This document shows, one piece after another, positions 38,219-46,127 of a stretch of 64,000 nucleotides of DNA. Positions within the stretch are counted from its first letter, which is position 1; each line of letters opens with the position of its first letter. This DNA comes from Granulicella mallensis. GTDB taxonomy: Bacteria; Acidobacteriota; Terriglobia; Terriglobales; Acidobacteriaceae. Location of the stretch: assembly GCF_014203225.1 (NCBI RefSeq), contig NZ_JACHIO010000010.1:164781-228780 (forward strand), in the 5' to 3' direction. Made by a program: the position numbers and the translations under genes. Under the pieces are notes generated by a model, which saw only the letters and a program-made list of their open reading frames with translations, was not told where the DNA came from and made no database searches.

Positions 38219-38893
38219 TTACCCTTTCGACGTAGATGTAAGGCGAAGTCTCGTCGCCATTTTCACGAGGTCAGGCAGCGAATCGGCCTTCATCTTTCGC
38301 ATCACGTTACCTCGGTGTGTCTTCACCGTGATTTCACTGATACCGAGCTCCCCGCCGACCTGCTTATTCAATCGGCCGGAAACCACGAGCATCATGACTT
38401 CTCGTTCGCGACGTGTGAGCGACGCGTAGCAGTCGCGAATCACACGTATCTTCTCCTCATGCCCAAGAGCGATCTGGCTTCTCTCAATCGCATGCCGGAT
38501 GGCGTTCAACAGTATCTCGTCGCCGAATGGTTTGGTCAGAAACTCGATTGCTCCAGCTTTCATTGCCTGAACCGTCATCGGCACATCGCCACAGCCTGTG
38601 ATGAAAATGATTGGCATGTCCGTCCGATCGCCTGCGATGCGCTTTTGTAGATCGAGACCATTTAGGTCCGGGAGCCCGACATCGAGCACCAGACAACTCG
38701 GAGCAAGTGCGCGAGGTTGGGCTAGAAAATCTTGGGCGGAGGCGAATAGCTCTGGGCGCCAGCCCGCGCAGCGGATCAGCAATTCGAGCGACTCCCGAAC
38801 CGAAATGTCGTCGTCAACAACGAACACGATGGGTGTGGTCTGCGGCAGGGTCGACGCTCTCGATTTATGTTGAGATTCGTTTGCTAGATTCAT
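38219..38893 (-). CDS. FixJ-family response regulator
   Basis: 224 aa. The receiver begins PIVFVVDDDISVRESLELLI, with D71 in SCLVLDVGLPDLNG, T in IFITGCGD and K in FLTKPFGDE. The C-terminal LuxR-type helix-turn-helix is SLTRREREVMMLVVSGRLNK and ISEITVKTHRGNVMRKMKA. This is the FixJ/StyR/TodT subfamily, whose members bind roughly 16-bp palindromes. It is third in an operon after the PAS/GAF kinase and the receiver-only protein (gap 21 nt). It is the best candidate to bind GGTAT-N6-ATACC in this module (inference). Confidence 0.93.
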   Translation of the reverse strand: MNLANESQHKSRASTLPQTTPIVFVVDDDISVRESLELLIRCAGWRPELFASAQDFLAQPRALAPSCLVLDVGLPDLNGLDLQKRIAGDRTDMPIIFITGCGDVPMTVQAMKAGAIEFLTKPFGDEILLNAIRHAIERSQIALGHEEKIRVIRDCYASLTRREREVMMLVVSGRLNKQVGGELGISEITVKTHRGNVMRKMKADSLPDLVKMATRLRLTSTSKG

Positions 38894-38914
38894 TGATCCC
38901 CAGATGCAAAGTTT

Positions 38915-39295
38915 CTAGTTCAGTTCGTTGAGTTGAAGCGCCGTGTTCAGGGCTGTGAGTAGAGCGGCCTCGCTGAAGGGTTTGAAAAGGCACTCTACAG
39001 CACCTTCCTTCAGCATGCGTGGACGAACATTATCCTCTCCGTGAGCGGTGATGAAGACGATCGGGATATCTTGCCGGCGACGTATAAGTTCTTGCTGAAG
39101 ATCCGGCCCGGTCATACCCGGCATGGCAATATCAAGAATCAGGCACTTAGTTTGTGTGACGCAATCTGACGCGAGGAATTCTTCCGCCGAAGAGAACGCC
39201 TGGACTGTGAACCCGAACTCCTTGAGCAGGTCGGGTAGCGACTCACGTACAGACTCGTCATCATCGACGACCGATACTAATGAACAAATTGGCAT
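38915..39295 (-). CDS. Single-domain response regulator (receiver only)
   Basis: 126 aa with the receiver only: LVSVVDDDESVRESLPDLLK, D55 in CLILDIAMPGMTG, T in VFITAHGED and K in CLFKPFSEA. No output domain. The start overlaps the kinase stop (TAATG), so expression is coupled. In FixL/FixJ-like hybrids such proteins act as phosphate sinks or relay between a kinase and its DNA-binding regulator. Confidence 0.92.
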   Translation of the reverse strand: MPICSLVSVVDDDESVRESLPDLLKEFGFTVQAFSSAEEFLASDCVTQTKCLILDIAMPGMTGPDLQQELIRRRQDIPIVFITAHGEDNVRPRMLKEGAVECLFKPFSEAALLTALNTALQLNELN

Positions 39296-42200
39296 TACGG
39301 ATTCCCCATGACGCGCGTCGCATCCGTCACGGCACGCGTCCGCATAGCACCAAGGCTGTTGGCGCCGGTTACAGCCCCGGGTCCCCGGGGAATTGAAAAT
39401 GAGAACGTAGCCCCGGGACCATCATTCGGTGCTGCCCATAAACGACCGCGATGATTCTCGATAATGGAACGGCTTACGGAGAGCCCAATTCCCATACCGT
39501 TACTCTTGGTGGTGTAGAATGCCTCAAAGAGCTTATCCACACCTTGACCTTCAAGACCGATTCCCGTGTCCTGCACGGTCAAACGCACATGATCGCATTC
39601 ATCGCGTTCAGTCTTGATCACCAGCTCTCTGGGGCGATCCTTTATGCCGGCCATGGCGTCTGAGGCGTTCCGCAAGAGATTCAGGATGACCTGCTGAAGT
39701 TGGACCCGATCGCCGGTGACGGACGGCAGGTCGTTGGCTAGTTCCGAACGCAAGATGACGCGGCTTCTTTGCAGATCGCGCAGCGACAACGCGACCACTT
39801 CACGCGTGGCTTCGTTTAGATCTAAAGCTTCACTCACTACTTCCTTCTTGCTGAAGAGGGCGCGCAATCTTGTAATGACATCGGAGGCTCGGTTTCCGTC
39901 GCGAATGGTGCGTCGCGCGGTTTCGAGTGCGCCTTCGATATTGGGGGGATTGGCGGCCAACATGCGAAGACAGGTGCTGGCGTTGGTGATGATGCCCGAC
40001 AACGGCTGGTTAACTTCATGCGCGATAGACGCTGTCATAGCCCCGAGGCTAGTGACCCTGGCCACATGCGCGAGCTCCGAGCGCACTTTGCTCAATGCTT
40101 CTTCCGATAGCCGGCGCTCGGTCACGTCTTGGACTGCGCCGATATATTCCGTCTGACCTTCCCTGTCCACAGTCCCGTGAGCGAGCATGTGCAAATACTT
40201 AGTCGAGCCATCGGGCATCTGCAGCCGGTGCTCGTACTCGAAATCTTGACCGGCTTGCGCACGGGCGACCATGTCATGCATTAACGGTATGTCTTCCGGA
40301 TGCACTCGAGAGCCGATCAGTTCGAGAGTCACTGGCAAAGCGGGGCTAAGGCCGAAGATGCGATAGGCCTGTTCCGACCAGGTAATTTCGCCGGTTGCTA
40401 CCCGCCAAGAAAAACTTCCGGTTGAACTGAGACGCTGAGCTTTCGCGAGAAACGCTTCGCTGCGTCTCAAGGCCGCCTCACCTTGTGCACGCTCAATTGC
40501 TATGCTCGCGATGTGGGTGAACTGGCCAATCAAGGCCTGGTGCCACGACGTGGGCGTTCTGGGTTCGGTGTAATAGATAGCGAAGATTCCGAGAACCATC
40601 CCGGTTGTAGACGATATAGGAGTAGACCAGCAGGCTCTCAGCCCGTTCGCCAAGGCCATAGGGCACCACGCATACTGTTCCCATCGTGTATCCAGCGAAA
40701 TGTCGGCAGCGATCACCTGTTCGTTCAGGCACACCGCCGTCGCGCAGGGTCCTGACTCGACGATTAGCGGAAGACCATTAACGGAGGCGTTGAAACTAGC
40801 CGGAAGGCTTGGTCCAGCCGCGTGCTGGAGATGGGTGCGAGTTGGGTCGACCAGTAAAACACTGCAATAACACTCGCTGACGGTAGCTTCGACGAATTTA
40901 CAGAGGTCTTCAAGAATTAGCGCTAACGGGGTGCTGCTGGCCACCATCTCCAGCAAACGTTTCTCGCCAGCGAGCAGGGAATCGGCTCGCTTGCGATCTT
41001 CGATATCCGTATTCAGGCCGTACCACTTTATGATTTGTCCAGTCTCATCATGTAATGGAACTGCCCGAACAAGAAACCAGCGACAGCTACCATCAAAGTG
41101 TCGGAATCTAGCCTCAAATTCACCGGGCTGTCCGGAGGCCAGGAGCGATGGCCAATAGGTGGTCAATCGCTCTGCATCCTCCGGGTGAAGAGTCTTCGCC
41201 CAGCCGGAACCGCCCGACTCCTCCATACTGACACCGGTATAGTCACACCACGGTTGACTCAGGAAATCGACATTTCCATCAGGTGCGGCGCTCCACACCA
41301 GGCCTGGGATTGCGTCGATGATTGTGCGGAGGCGACCTTCCGATGTCTTGAGTTCGTCGAGGGCCAGCGTGAGTGAGGTCTGAGATCTCTGGCGTTCGAT
41401 CGCGATGCTCGCAATATGTGTGAACTGGCCGATAAGGACTTGGTCTTCAGTTGTCGGTGTTTTCGGCTCCGTGTAATAGATCGCGAACGCGCCGAGTACC
41501 CTCCCGGTCGTGGACGAGATTGGCGTTGACCAGCAGGACCGCAGTCCATGGGCCAGTGCCATCGGACACCATTCGTATGCTGCCCAACGTGTCTCCGAAG
41601 CGATGTCAGTGGAGATGACTTGCTCGTTAAGGTATGCCGCCATGGCGCACGGACCAGAGTCAACGTTTACAGGACGACCTTCAATAGCCTTAATGAAGGT
41701 GGACGGAAGGCTCGGCGCAGCACCGTGCTCCAGTTGGGTACCGGTAGAATCGACCAACACGACGCTGCAATAAGATCCAGTAGCGGTGTCTTCGACAAGC
41801 CGACAAAGCTCATCGAGTATCTTCGGTATCGAAACGCCGCCCGCAACCATTTCGAGTAACCGATTCTCGCTGGCAAGCAGAGCTTCAGCGCGTCTGCGGT
41901 CTTCCACATCGGTAAGCAGAAAGCACCAGTTGAGAATGCGTCCGTCCGAGGCCCTAAGGGGAAGCGCTCGACCGTGAAACCAGCGGTAGACGCCATCGAA
42001 ACGCCGCAGGCGGTATTCAAGGTCGTAGGGGCAACCGGTGGACATCGAAACCGTAAAGACTTCGATTAAGCGAGGAAGGTCATCGGGATAGACGATTCCA
42101 CTGATCGTCCAGTTTCTTAGTTCTTCGGGCGTCTTACCAAAAAACTCCAGTACTGGGGCATTGAAGAGCTCAAGCTCACCGGTCCCGGCGGCGGTAATCA

Positions 42201-42339
42201 CAAGTCCGGGAATTCCATCCAGAATGCCGCGGAATTGGGCCTCGCCTGCGGGCAGGGCTTTCGCGTCCCCTGCGCGTTCAGGATCGTCTTGCGCTCCGGT
42301 GCTTCCTGCGCCGTGCTCCATGGCATAAGCATGCGCCAC
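39295..42339 (-). CDS. Multi-PAS/GAF sensor histidine kinase
   Basis: 1014 aa from GTG 42339 (ATG 42321 is an alternative). Order: PAS (about 30-150), GAF (165-320), PAS (335-455), GAF (465-620), PAS (640-760), HisKA with SLGAMTASIAHEVNQPLSGI, and HATPase with VILNLLRNASDAM and LTVQDTGIGLEGQGV. The two PAS-GAF blocks are an internal duplication (GLRSCWSTPISSTTGRVLGA versus GLRACWSTPISSTTGMVLGI). No membrane helix, so it is a soluble cytoplasmic sensor; the GAF/PAS domains could bind haem, flavin or aromatics, none assignable. It forms an operon with the receiver-only and FixJ genes and is divergent from ohr across the palindrome. Confidence 0.92.
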   Translation of the reverse strand: MAHAYAMEHGAGSTGAQDDPERAGDAKALPAGEAQFRGILDGIPGLVITAAGTGELELFNAPVLEFFGKTPEELRNWTISGIVYPDDLPRLIEVFTVSMSTGCPYDLEYRLRRFDGVYRWFHGRALPLRASDGRILNWCFLLTDVEDRRRAEALLASENRLLEMVAGGVSIPKILDELCRLVEDTATGSYCSVVLVDSTGTQLEHGAAPSLPSTFIKAIEGRPVNVDSGPCAMAAYLNEQVISTDIASETRWAAYEWCPMALAHGLRSCWSTPISSTTGRVLGAFAIYYTEPKTPTTEDQVLIGQFTHIASIAIERQRSQTSLTLALDELKTSEGRLRTIIDAIPGLVWSAAPDGNVDFLSQPWCDYTGVSMEESGGSGWAKTLHPEDAERLTTYWPSLLASGQPGEFEARFRHFDGSCRWFLVRAVPLHDETGQIIKWYGLNTDIEDRKRADSLLAGEKRLLEMVASSTPLALILEDLCKFVEATVSECYCSVLLVDPTRTHLQHAAGPSLPASFNASVNGLPLIVESGPCATAVCLNEQVIAADISLDTRWEQYAWCPMALANGLRACWSTPISSTTGMVLGIFAIYYTEPRTPTSWHQALIGQFTHIASIAIERAQGEAALRRSEAFLAKAQRLSSTGSFSWRVATGEITWSEQAYRIFGLSPALPVTLELIGSRVHPEDIPLMHDMVARAQAGQDFEYEHRLQMPDGSTKYLHMLAHGTVDREGQTEYIGAVQDVTERRLSEEALSKVRSELAHVARVTSLGAMTASIAHEVNQPLSGIITNASTCLRMLAANPPNIEGALETARRTIRDGNRASDVITRLRALFSKKEVVSEALDLNEATREVVALSLRDLQRSRVILRSELANDLPSVTGDRVQLQQVILNLLRNASDAMAGIKDRPRELVIKTERDECDHVRLTVQDTGIGLEGQGVDKLFEAFYTTKSNGMGIGLSVSRSIIENHRGRLWAAPNDGPGATFSFSIPRGPGAVTGANSLGAMRTRAVTDATRVMGNP

Positions 42340-42403
42340 TTTGCGCCCGGTCGTCCATCATCCTTTGGTATTGGTTTTCGATCCCGAATCCCTGTGGGCC
42401 CAG

Positions 42404-42431
42404 GACGAAGGTATTGGTCGATACCTTCGTC
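42404..42431 (+). promoter_or_regulatory. 28-bp palindromic operator between kinase operon and ohr
   Basis: The arms GACGAAGGTAT and ATACCTTCGTC are perfect 11-bp complements around TGGTCG. The core GGTATTGGTCGATACC is identical to that at 31051. CCATAGATT follows in the ohr direction, as at the other two sites. It lies 97 bp before the ohr ATG and 65 bp from the kinase start, so it could control both directions. Confidence 0.8.
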
Positions 42432-42527
42432 CCATAGATTCTCCTCCATGCATCTGGTGTGATCGGACACGTGCAGCGGACCTGCACGAACGGCTCTTGT
42501 AACGAAATTTCATGTAGGAGAAACGCC

Positions 42528-42947
42528 ATGTCTCAACTCGGAAATGTCCTTTACACCGCGAAAGATCACACCACAGGTGGCCGGGACGGCGGCACATCGC
42601 AAAGTTCTGATGGCCGTCTAGATATTAAGCTTTCGATTCCTGGCACTGGGGGAACTGGCACCAACCCGGAGCAGCTGTTCGCCGCAGGCTGGTCGGCCTG
42701 CTTCATCGGCGCCATGAAGATCGCGGCACACAAGATGGAGGTCAAGTTTCCTCCTGACGCGGCTATCGACGCCGAAGTCGACCTGTGCCTAAACGGCGAC
42801 GCCTATTTTCTCCAAGCTCGACTCAACGTCAATCTACCCGGACTGGATCGTGGGGTCGCCCAGGCTTTGACAGACACCGCTCATCAAACCTGTCCGTATT
42901 CCAAGGCCACACGCGGAAACATCAGCGTTGTGATCAACCTCGTCTGA
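42528..42947 (+). CDS. ohr: Organic hydroperoxide resistance protein (OsmC/Ohr family)
   Basis: 139 aa, full length. LYTAKDHTTGGRDGGTSQSS, FAAGWSACFIGAMKIAA (C58, peroxidatic) and AHQTCPYSKATRGNISVVIN (C122, resolving), with R19 of GGRDGG, are the Ohr signatures. Ohr reduces organic and fatty-acid hydroperoxides using lipoyl dithiols. TAGGAG lies 9 nt before the ATG. The usual MarR-type regulator OhrR is absent; instead the gene has the shared palindrome, pointing to control by a different regulator. Confidence 0.94.
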   Translation: MSQLGNVLYTAKDHTTGGRDGGTSQSSDGRLDIKLSIPGTGGTGTNPEQLFAAGWSACFIGAMKIAAHKMEVKFPPDAAIDAEVDLCLNGDAYFLQARLNVNLPGLDRGVAQALTDTAHQTCPYSKATRGNISVVINLV

Positions 42948-42962
42948 GTTAGTCAGTCAAAG

Positions 42963-42996
42963 AGGTGGCCTGCCGCGTTTGCGGAACAGGCCACTT
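42963..42996 (+). terminator. Hairpin between ohr and the thioredoxin-like gene
   Basis: GTGGCCTG/CAGGCCAC with an inner CCGC/GCGG stem makes a strong 12-bp hairpin interrupted by a 2-nt bulge, 16 nt after the ohr stop. There is no T-run, so it may attenuate or stabilise the 3' end of ohr mRNA rather than stop transcription fully. Confidence 0.5.
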
Positions 42997-43014
42997 CCAA
43001 TTGGAGAGCAAAAG

Positions 43015-44112
43015 ATGTCCGTGAGAAGCAACACACGTTATCCGCGCTTCCTTGGCGCTGCAGCTTTAACCCTCGCTATCATTCAACGCGGGTTGATCGG
43101 TTGCGCGAGAGCGCAACGCAGCGACTCTTCCTTAGGCGTTCGATTGCCAGGTGAAGGGGAATTGCAGTCTCTGGGGCGCGCGACCGGGTGGCTCAATTCG
43201 GAGCCTTTGACGCCTTCCGGCCTGCGCGGCAAAGTCGTCCTCGTCGACTTCTGGACCTACTCCTGCATAAATTCGATCCGCACACTTCCGTATCTCCGTG
43301 CGTGGGCCGAGAAGTACAAGGATCATGGCTTGGTGGTTATCGGGATACAAGCGCCTGAGTTCTCATTTGAGGAAAACATCGATAACGTCCGCTGGGCTGT
43401 AAACGATATGAGACTTAATTATCCGATCGCTATTGATAACGAGGATGCGATATGGAGCGCCTTCGATAACGAAGCGTGGCCGGCTCTCTATTTCATCGAT
43501 GCGAAAGGGCACGTTCTCCATCATCAATTAGGCGAGGGCGGATACGCACAGGCAGAAATGATTATTCAGCAGTTGATTGCCGAGGCCGGAAACGACGGCT
43601 TCGATCATGGTCTAGTTTCCGTCGATGCGCGCGGTGCTGAAGCTGCGGCCGATTGGGGAAGCTTGAAGTCTCCAGAGACTTATGTCGGCTATGAGCGCAG
43701 CGAGAACTTTGGAAGTGCCGGTGGTACCGCACGGAACAAGAGTCGGCTTTACACCAGCCCTGCCGAGTTGAAACTCAATCATTGGGCTCTTGCCGGAGAT
43801 TGGACTGTAGGGAAACAAGGGGCAGTGCTAAACGCTGCTAATGGGCGAATCGTCTATCGATTCCATGCGCGTGATCTTCACCTTGTTATGGGACCGGTAG
43901 CGCGAGGCAGCGCCGTGCGATTTCGTGTGCTCATCGATGGACGACCTCCCGGTGCTGCCCACGGAATCGACGTGGACGATCAAGGAAATGGCGCAGTCAT
44001 CGAACAGCGTATGTATCAGTTGATACGGCAACCGAAGCCTATTTCAGATCACACATTCGACATCGAGTTTCTCGATCCGGGCGTGGAGGCTTTTGTATTC
44101 ACGTTTGGGTAA
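43015..44112 (+). CDS. Exported thioredoxin-fold (redoxin/DipZ-like) protein with a CxxS site
   Basis: 365 aa from ATG 43015. The N-terminus is hydrophobic with a possible lipobox (LIGC, C30). LRGKVVLVDFWTYSCINSIR is the thioredoxin motif, in which relatives carry CINC; here the second Cys is Ser (C84, S87). YLRAWAEKYKDHGLVVIGIQ and APEFSFEENIDNVRWAV follow. The C-terminal half (LKLNHWALAGDWTVGKQGAV, RFHARDLHLVMGPVARGSAV, VEAFVFTFG) is the beta-domain typical of DipZ-like redoxins. With one Cys it may form mixed disulfides but not a classical dithiol exchange. Confidence 0.88.
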   Translation: MSVRSNTRYPRFLGAAALTLAIIQRGLIGCARAQRSDSSLGVRLPGEGELQSLGRATGWLNSEPLTPSGLRGKVVLVDFWTYSCINSIRTLPYLRAWAEKYKDHGLVVIGIQAPEFSFEENIDNVRWAVNDMRLNYPIAIDNEDAIWSAFDNEAWPALYFIDAKGHVLHHQLGEGGYAQAEMIIQQLIAEAGNDGFDHGLVSVDARGAEAAADWGSLKSPETYVGYERSENFGSAGGTARNKSRLYTSPAELKLNHWALAGDWTVGKQGAVLNAANGRIVYRFHARDLHLVMGPVARGSAVRFRVLIDGRPPGAAHGIDVDDQGNGAVIEQRMYQLIRQPKPISDHTFDIEFLDPGVEAFVFTFG

Positions 44113-44166
44113 TCGATGGCCGAGCACACCAGCGGAAATAGTAAGAAAGCTTCAGGAAGAGGACTC

Positions 44167-44616
44167 ATGAAACATCTCAAATTTTTACGGGTGATTGGAA
44201 CCACAGTCATCCTCTATTCCCTAACGGGGATTGCACAGACCGCAAGGGAGATCCGTGGCCCAGCGGCAGTTGTGCCGCTCCTGAGCGAACCCGCACCGAG
44301 AATTGTTGTAGATCCTCCGCTTGCGGGCCCGCTCTCGTTCGGACGTGTTGTCATCCAGTACCGTACCGAAAACCTGCATATCGTTCCTGTGTTCGGACCC
44401 GCGGCGCTCTCTGTGTCTCCGCGCATCGGACACATTCACGTGACCGTGGACGATCTCCCTTGGCACTGGGCAGATGCCAGCGGCGAACCGCTCATCCTGA
44501 ATGGTTTTCCTCCCGGACCACATACGGTCCTGATCGAACTGGTCAATCCAAACCACCAAACCATCGATAAAAGCGTTGTCACCTTCGTCGTTCCGAAAGT
44601 AACCCGTGATCACTGA
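44167..44616 (+). CDS. Secreted DUF6130-like protein
   Basis: 149 aa from ATG 44167 (AGAGGACTC upstream); a Met at 44116 is possible but less likely. The signal peptide is MKHLKFLRVIGTTVILYSLT, ending near GIAQTA. The mature domain contains RIGHIHVTVDDLPWHWADAS, GEPLILNGFPPGPHTVLIEL and VNPNHQTIDKSVVTFVVP, a beta-sandwich-like pattern I associate with DUF6130 proteins. No catalytic role known. It lies between the thioredoxin-like and PLP-enzyme genes in one operon. Confidence 0.72.
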   Translation: MKHLKFLRVIGTTVILYSLTGIAQTAREIRGPAAVVPLLSEPAPRIVVDPPLAGPLSFGRVVIQYRTENLHIVPVFGPAALSVSPRIGHIHVTVDDLPWHWADASGEPLILNGFPPGPHTVLIELVNPNHQTIDKSVVTFVVPKVTRDH

Positions 44617-44635
44617 ACTCGAAAGGAGATTCACG

Positions 44636-44653
44636 ATGAGGCGCCAACGATGA
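44636..44653 (+). other. Five-codon minicistron (MRRQR) coupled to the next start
   Basis: AAAGGAG at 44622-44628 is ideally placed for ATG 44636, which opens a frame of only five codons ending in TGA at 44651. That stop overlaps the ATG of the PLP enzyme (ATGA). The downstream gene has no ribosome site of its own, so it is probably translated by re-initiation. It could be a small regulatory leader. Confidence 0.5.
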
Positions 44654-45687
44654 CCACCCAATACGAATCCCTATTTCAGCGTTTCCGCCGCACACAGCTT
44701 CTGGAGGGTCCCACACCCATTCAGCGGCTGCATCGCCTGGAGCATGTTTTGGGAACCGGTGTACGCCTCTTTGTAAAACGCGACGATTTGATGGGTCTCG
44801 GTGGAGGTGGCAACAAGCTGCGGAAACTCGAGTTCCTGTTGGGCGAGGCGATTGAGCAAGGGTGCGATACCTTCATCACAACTGGCGGCCTGCAATCGAA
44901 CCACGCACGGTTAAGCGCCGCATCCGCAGCGCGAGCGGGGCTTGCATGCGAGCTTATCCTTACTGAGGTTGTGCCTAGAACGGATGTGGCGTATCGACGC
45001 AACGGCAATATTCTGCTTGATGAAATATTCGGGGCAAGAATCCATCTGCTCGATGGCATGGAGAACGCCCTGTATTTTGCTGACGAGCGAGCCGAGGTTC
45101 TGAAGAAGGAAGGCCGACGCCCCTACGTCGTAGGTGCAGGAGGTAGCTCACCAGTCGGTTGCCTTGGCTATGCGGCATGCGCGACAGAGATTGCAGAGCA
45201 AGAGTTGGCTATAGACGGCGGCTTTGCTCATATCGTCCTTGCAAATGGAAGCTCCGGAACGCATGCCGGCCTCGCTGCTGGCTTTACCGCGATGGGGATG
45301 GATACCGCAAGAGTACGTTCGTACGCCGTTCTCAATACTGCGGAGAAGACGCAGAAGACTACCCGTGACCTTGCCAGCGCAACTCTCTCGCTGATTGACA
45401 CAACCAAGTCAATAGCCCCCAACACAATCGATGTGGTCGGCAATCAACTTGGGGATGGATATGGTATTCCGACTCCGGCTATGTTGAGTGCGGTGCGAAC
45501 GATGGCCCGAACCGAAGGACTTCTGCTCGATCCGGTGTACACCGGCAAGGCTTTCGCGGGCTTGCTTTCCGAAGTAAACAGTGGAGCTCACCGCGATGGC
45601 GACGCAATTCTGCTCCTGATGACCGGCGGTCTTCCCGGTCTGTTTGCGTATCAACCCGCTTTTGAAGATGCCCTTAGGGTGTCCTGA
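44650..45687 (+). CDS. D-cysteine desulfhydrase / ACC-deaminase family PLP enzyme
   Basis: 345 aa. The fold type II PLP enzyme shows GPTPIQRLHRLEHVLG, VRLFVKRDDLMGLGGGGNKL with the PLP lysine K56, and TFITTGGLQSNHARLSAAS, where the Ser/Asn-His pair is characteristic. VLANGSSGTHAGLAAG is the phosphate loop and LLLDPVYTGKAFAGLL the end motif. D-cysteine desulfhydrase makes pyruvate, H2S and ammonia; the related ACC deaminase is an alternative that sequence reading cannot fully exclude. In an operon with Ohr and a thiol protein, a sulfide or thiol role in peroxide defence is suggestive. Confidence 0.9.
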   Translation: MTTQYESLFQRFRRTQLLEGPTPIQRLHRLEHVLGTGVRLFVKRDDLMGLGGGGNKLRKLEFLLGEAIEQGCDTFITTGGLQSNHARLSAASAARAGLACELILTEVVPRTDVAYRRNGNILLDEIFGARIHLLDGMENALYFADERAEVLKKEGRRPYVVGAGGSSPVGCLGYAACATEIAEQELAIDGGFAHIVLANGSSGTHAGLAAGFTAMGMDTARVRSYAVLNTAEKTQKTTRDLASATLSLIDTTKSIAPNTIDVVGNQLGDGYGIPTPAMLSAVRTMARTEGLLLDPVYTGKAFAGLLSEVNSGAHRDGDAILLLMTGGLPGLFAYQPAFEDALRVS

Positions 45688-45724
45688 TGGACTGCCGTTT
45701 CGCAAGGCCCACAACCGCTCACAC

Positions 45725-45741
45725 GGTGGAAGTCGTAGGTT
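45725..45741 (+). repeat. 17-bp repeat GGTGGAAGTCGTAGGTT, copy 2
   Basis: Direct copy of 30941-30957, 37 bp after the PLP-enzyme stop. Here it is followed by CGGACC. It marks the right edge of the module that carries the shared operators. Confidence 0.6.
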
Positions 45742-45821
45742 CGGACCTGCCGAAAAACTCAAAACAACCCAGCCACCGATTTGTCGGCGAATCATCTACC
45801 CTATGGAGAGGCAATAAGGAC

Positions 45822-46127
45822 ATGCGAATCGTCCTCACACAACCACCTCGACGCCGACCATCTCGCTAAAGTCCAGTCCGAAATGGCGGAAATGGGCGCT
45901 CCTACTGTTCGTGCTGTTTGGATGGAAGGGTAACGGGGAGTGGGTCGCTCTTGAAGGTTGCCATCGTCTTCGCGCTGCCCACGCCCTCGGCCTCACGCCC
46001 CGTAATTGACCCCATCGAGTGGAGTGAGGATGTCACGACCGAGGACATTGGAACGGACCATCAAGATGTCTGGACAATCGCAGAAATTTGCGAGCGCAAC
46101 GCACAAAATATCACCCTATCCTTTTAG
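45822..46127 (+). pseudogene. ParB-nuclease-like small protein, several frameshifts
   Basis: Three segments in three frames read together as one protein: NHLDADHLAKVQSEMAEMGA with TVRAVWMEG, then GNGEWVALEGCHRLRAAHAL with GLTP, then IDPIEWSEDVTTEDIGTDHQ with TIAEICERNAQNITLSF. The EGCHRLRAA block is like the GxHR motif of ParB/Srx-type nuclease folds. Frame changes occur near 45838, 45928 and 46005. A start codon with AAGGA upstream (ATG 45822) is still recognisable. It lies outside the 17-bp repeat but inside the island. Confidence 0.65.

Noticed and set aside
42367..42384. GGTATTGGTTTTCGATCC near the kinase start as a second operator
   Set aside because: The left half matches but spacing and right arm do not; left out without comparative support.
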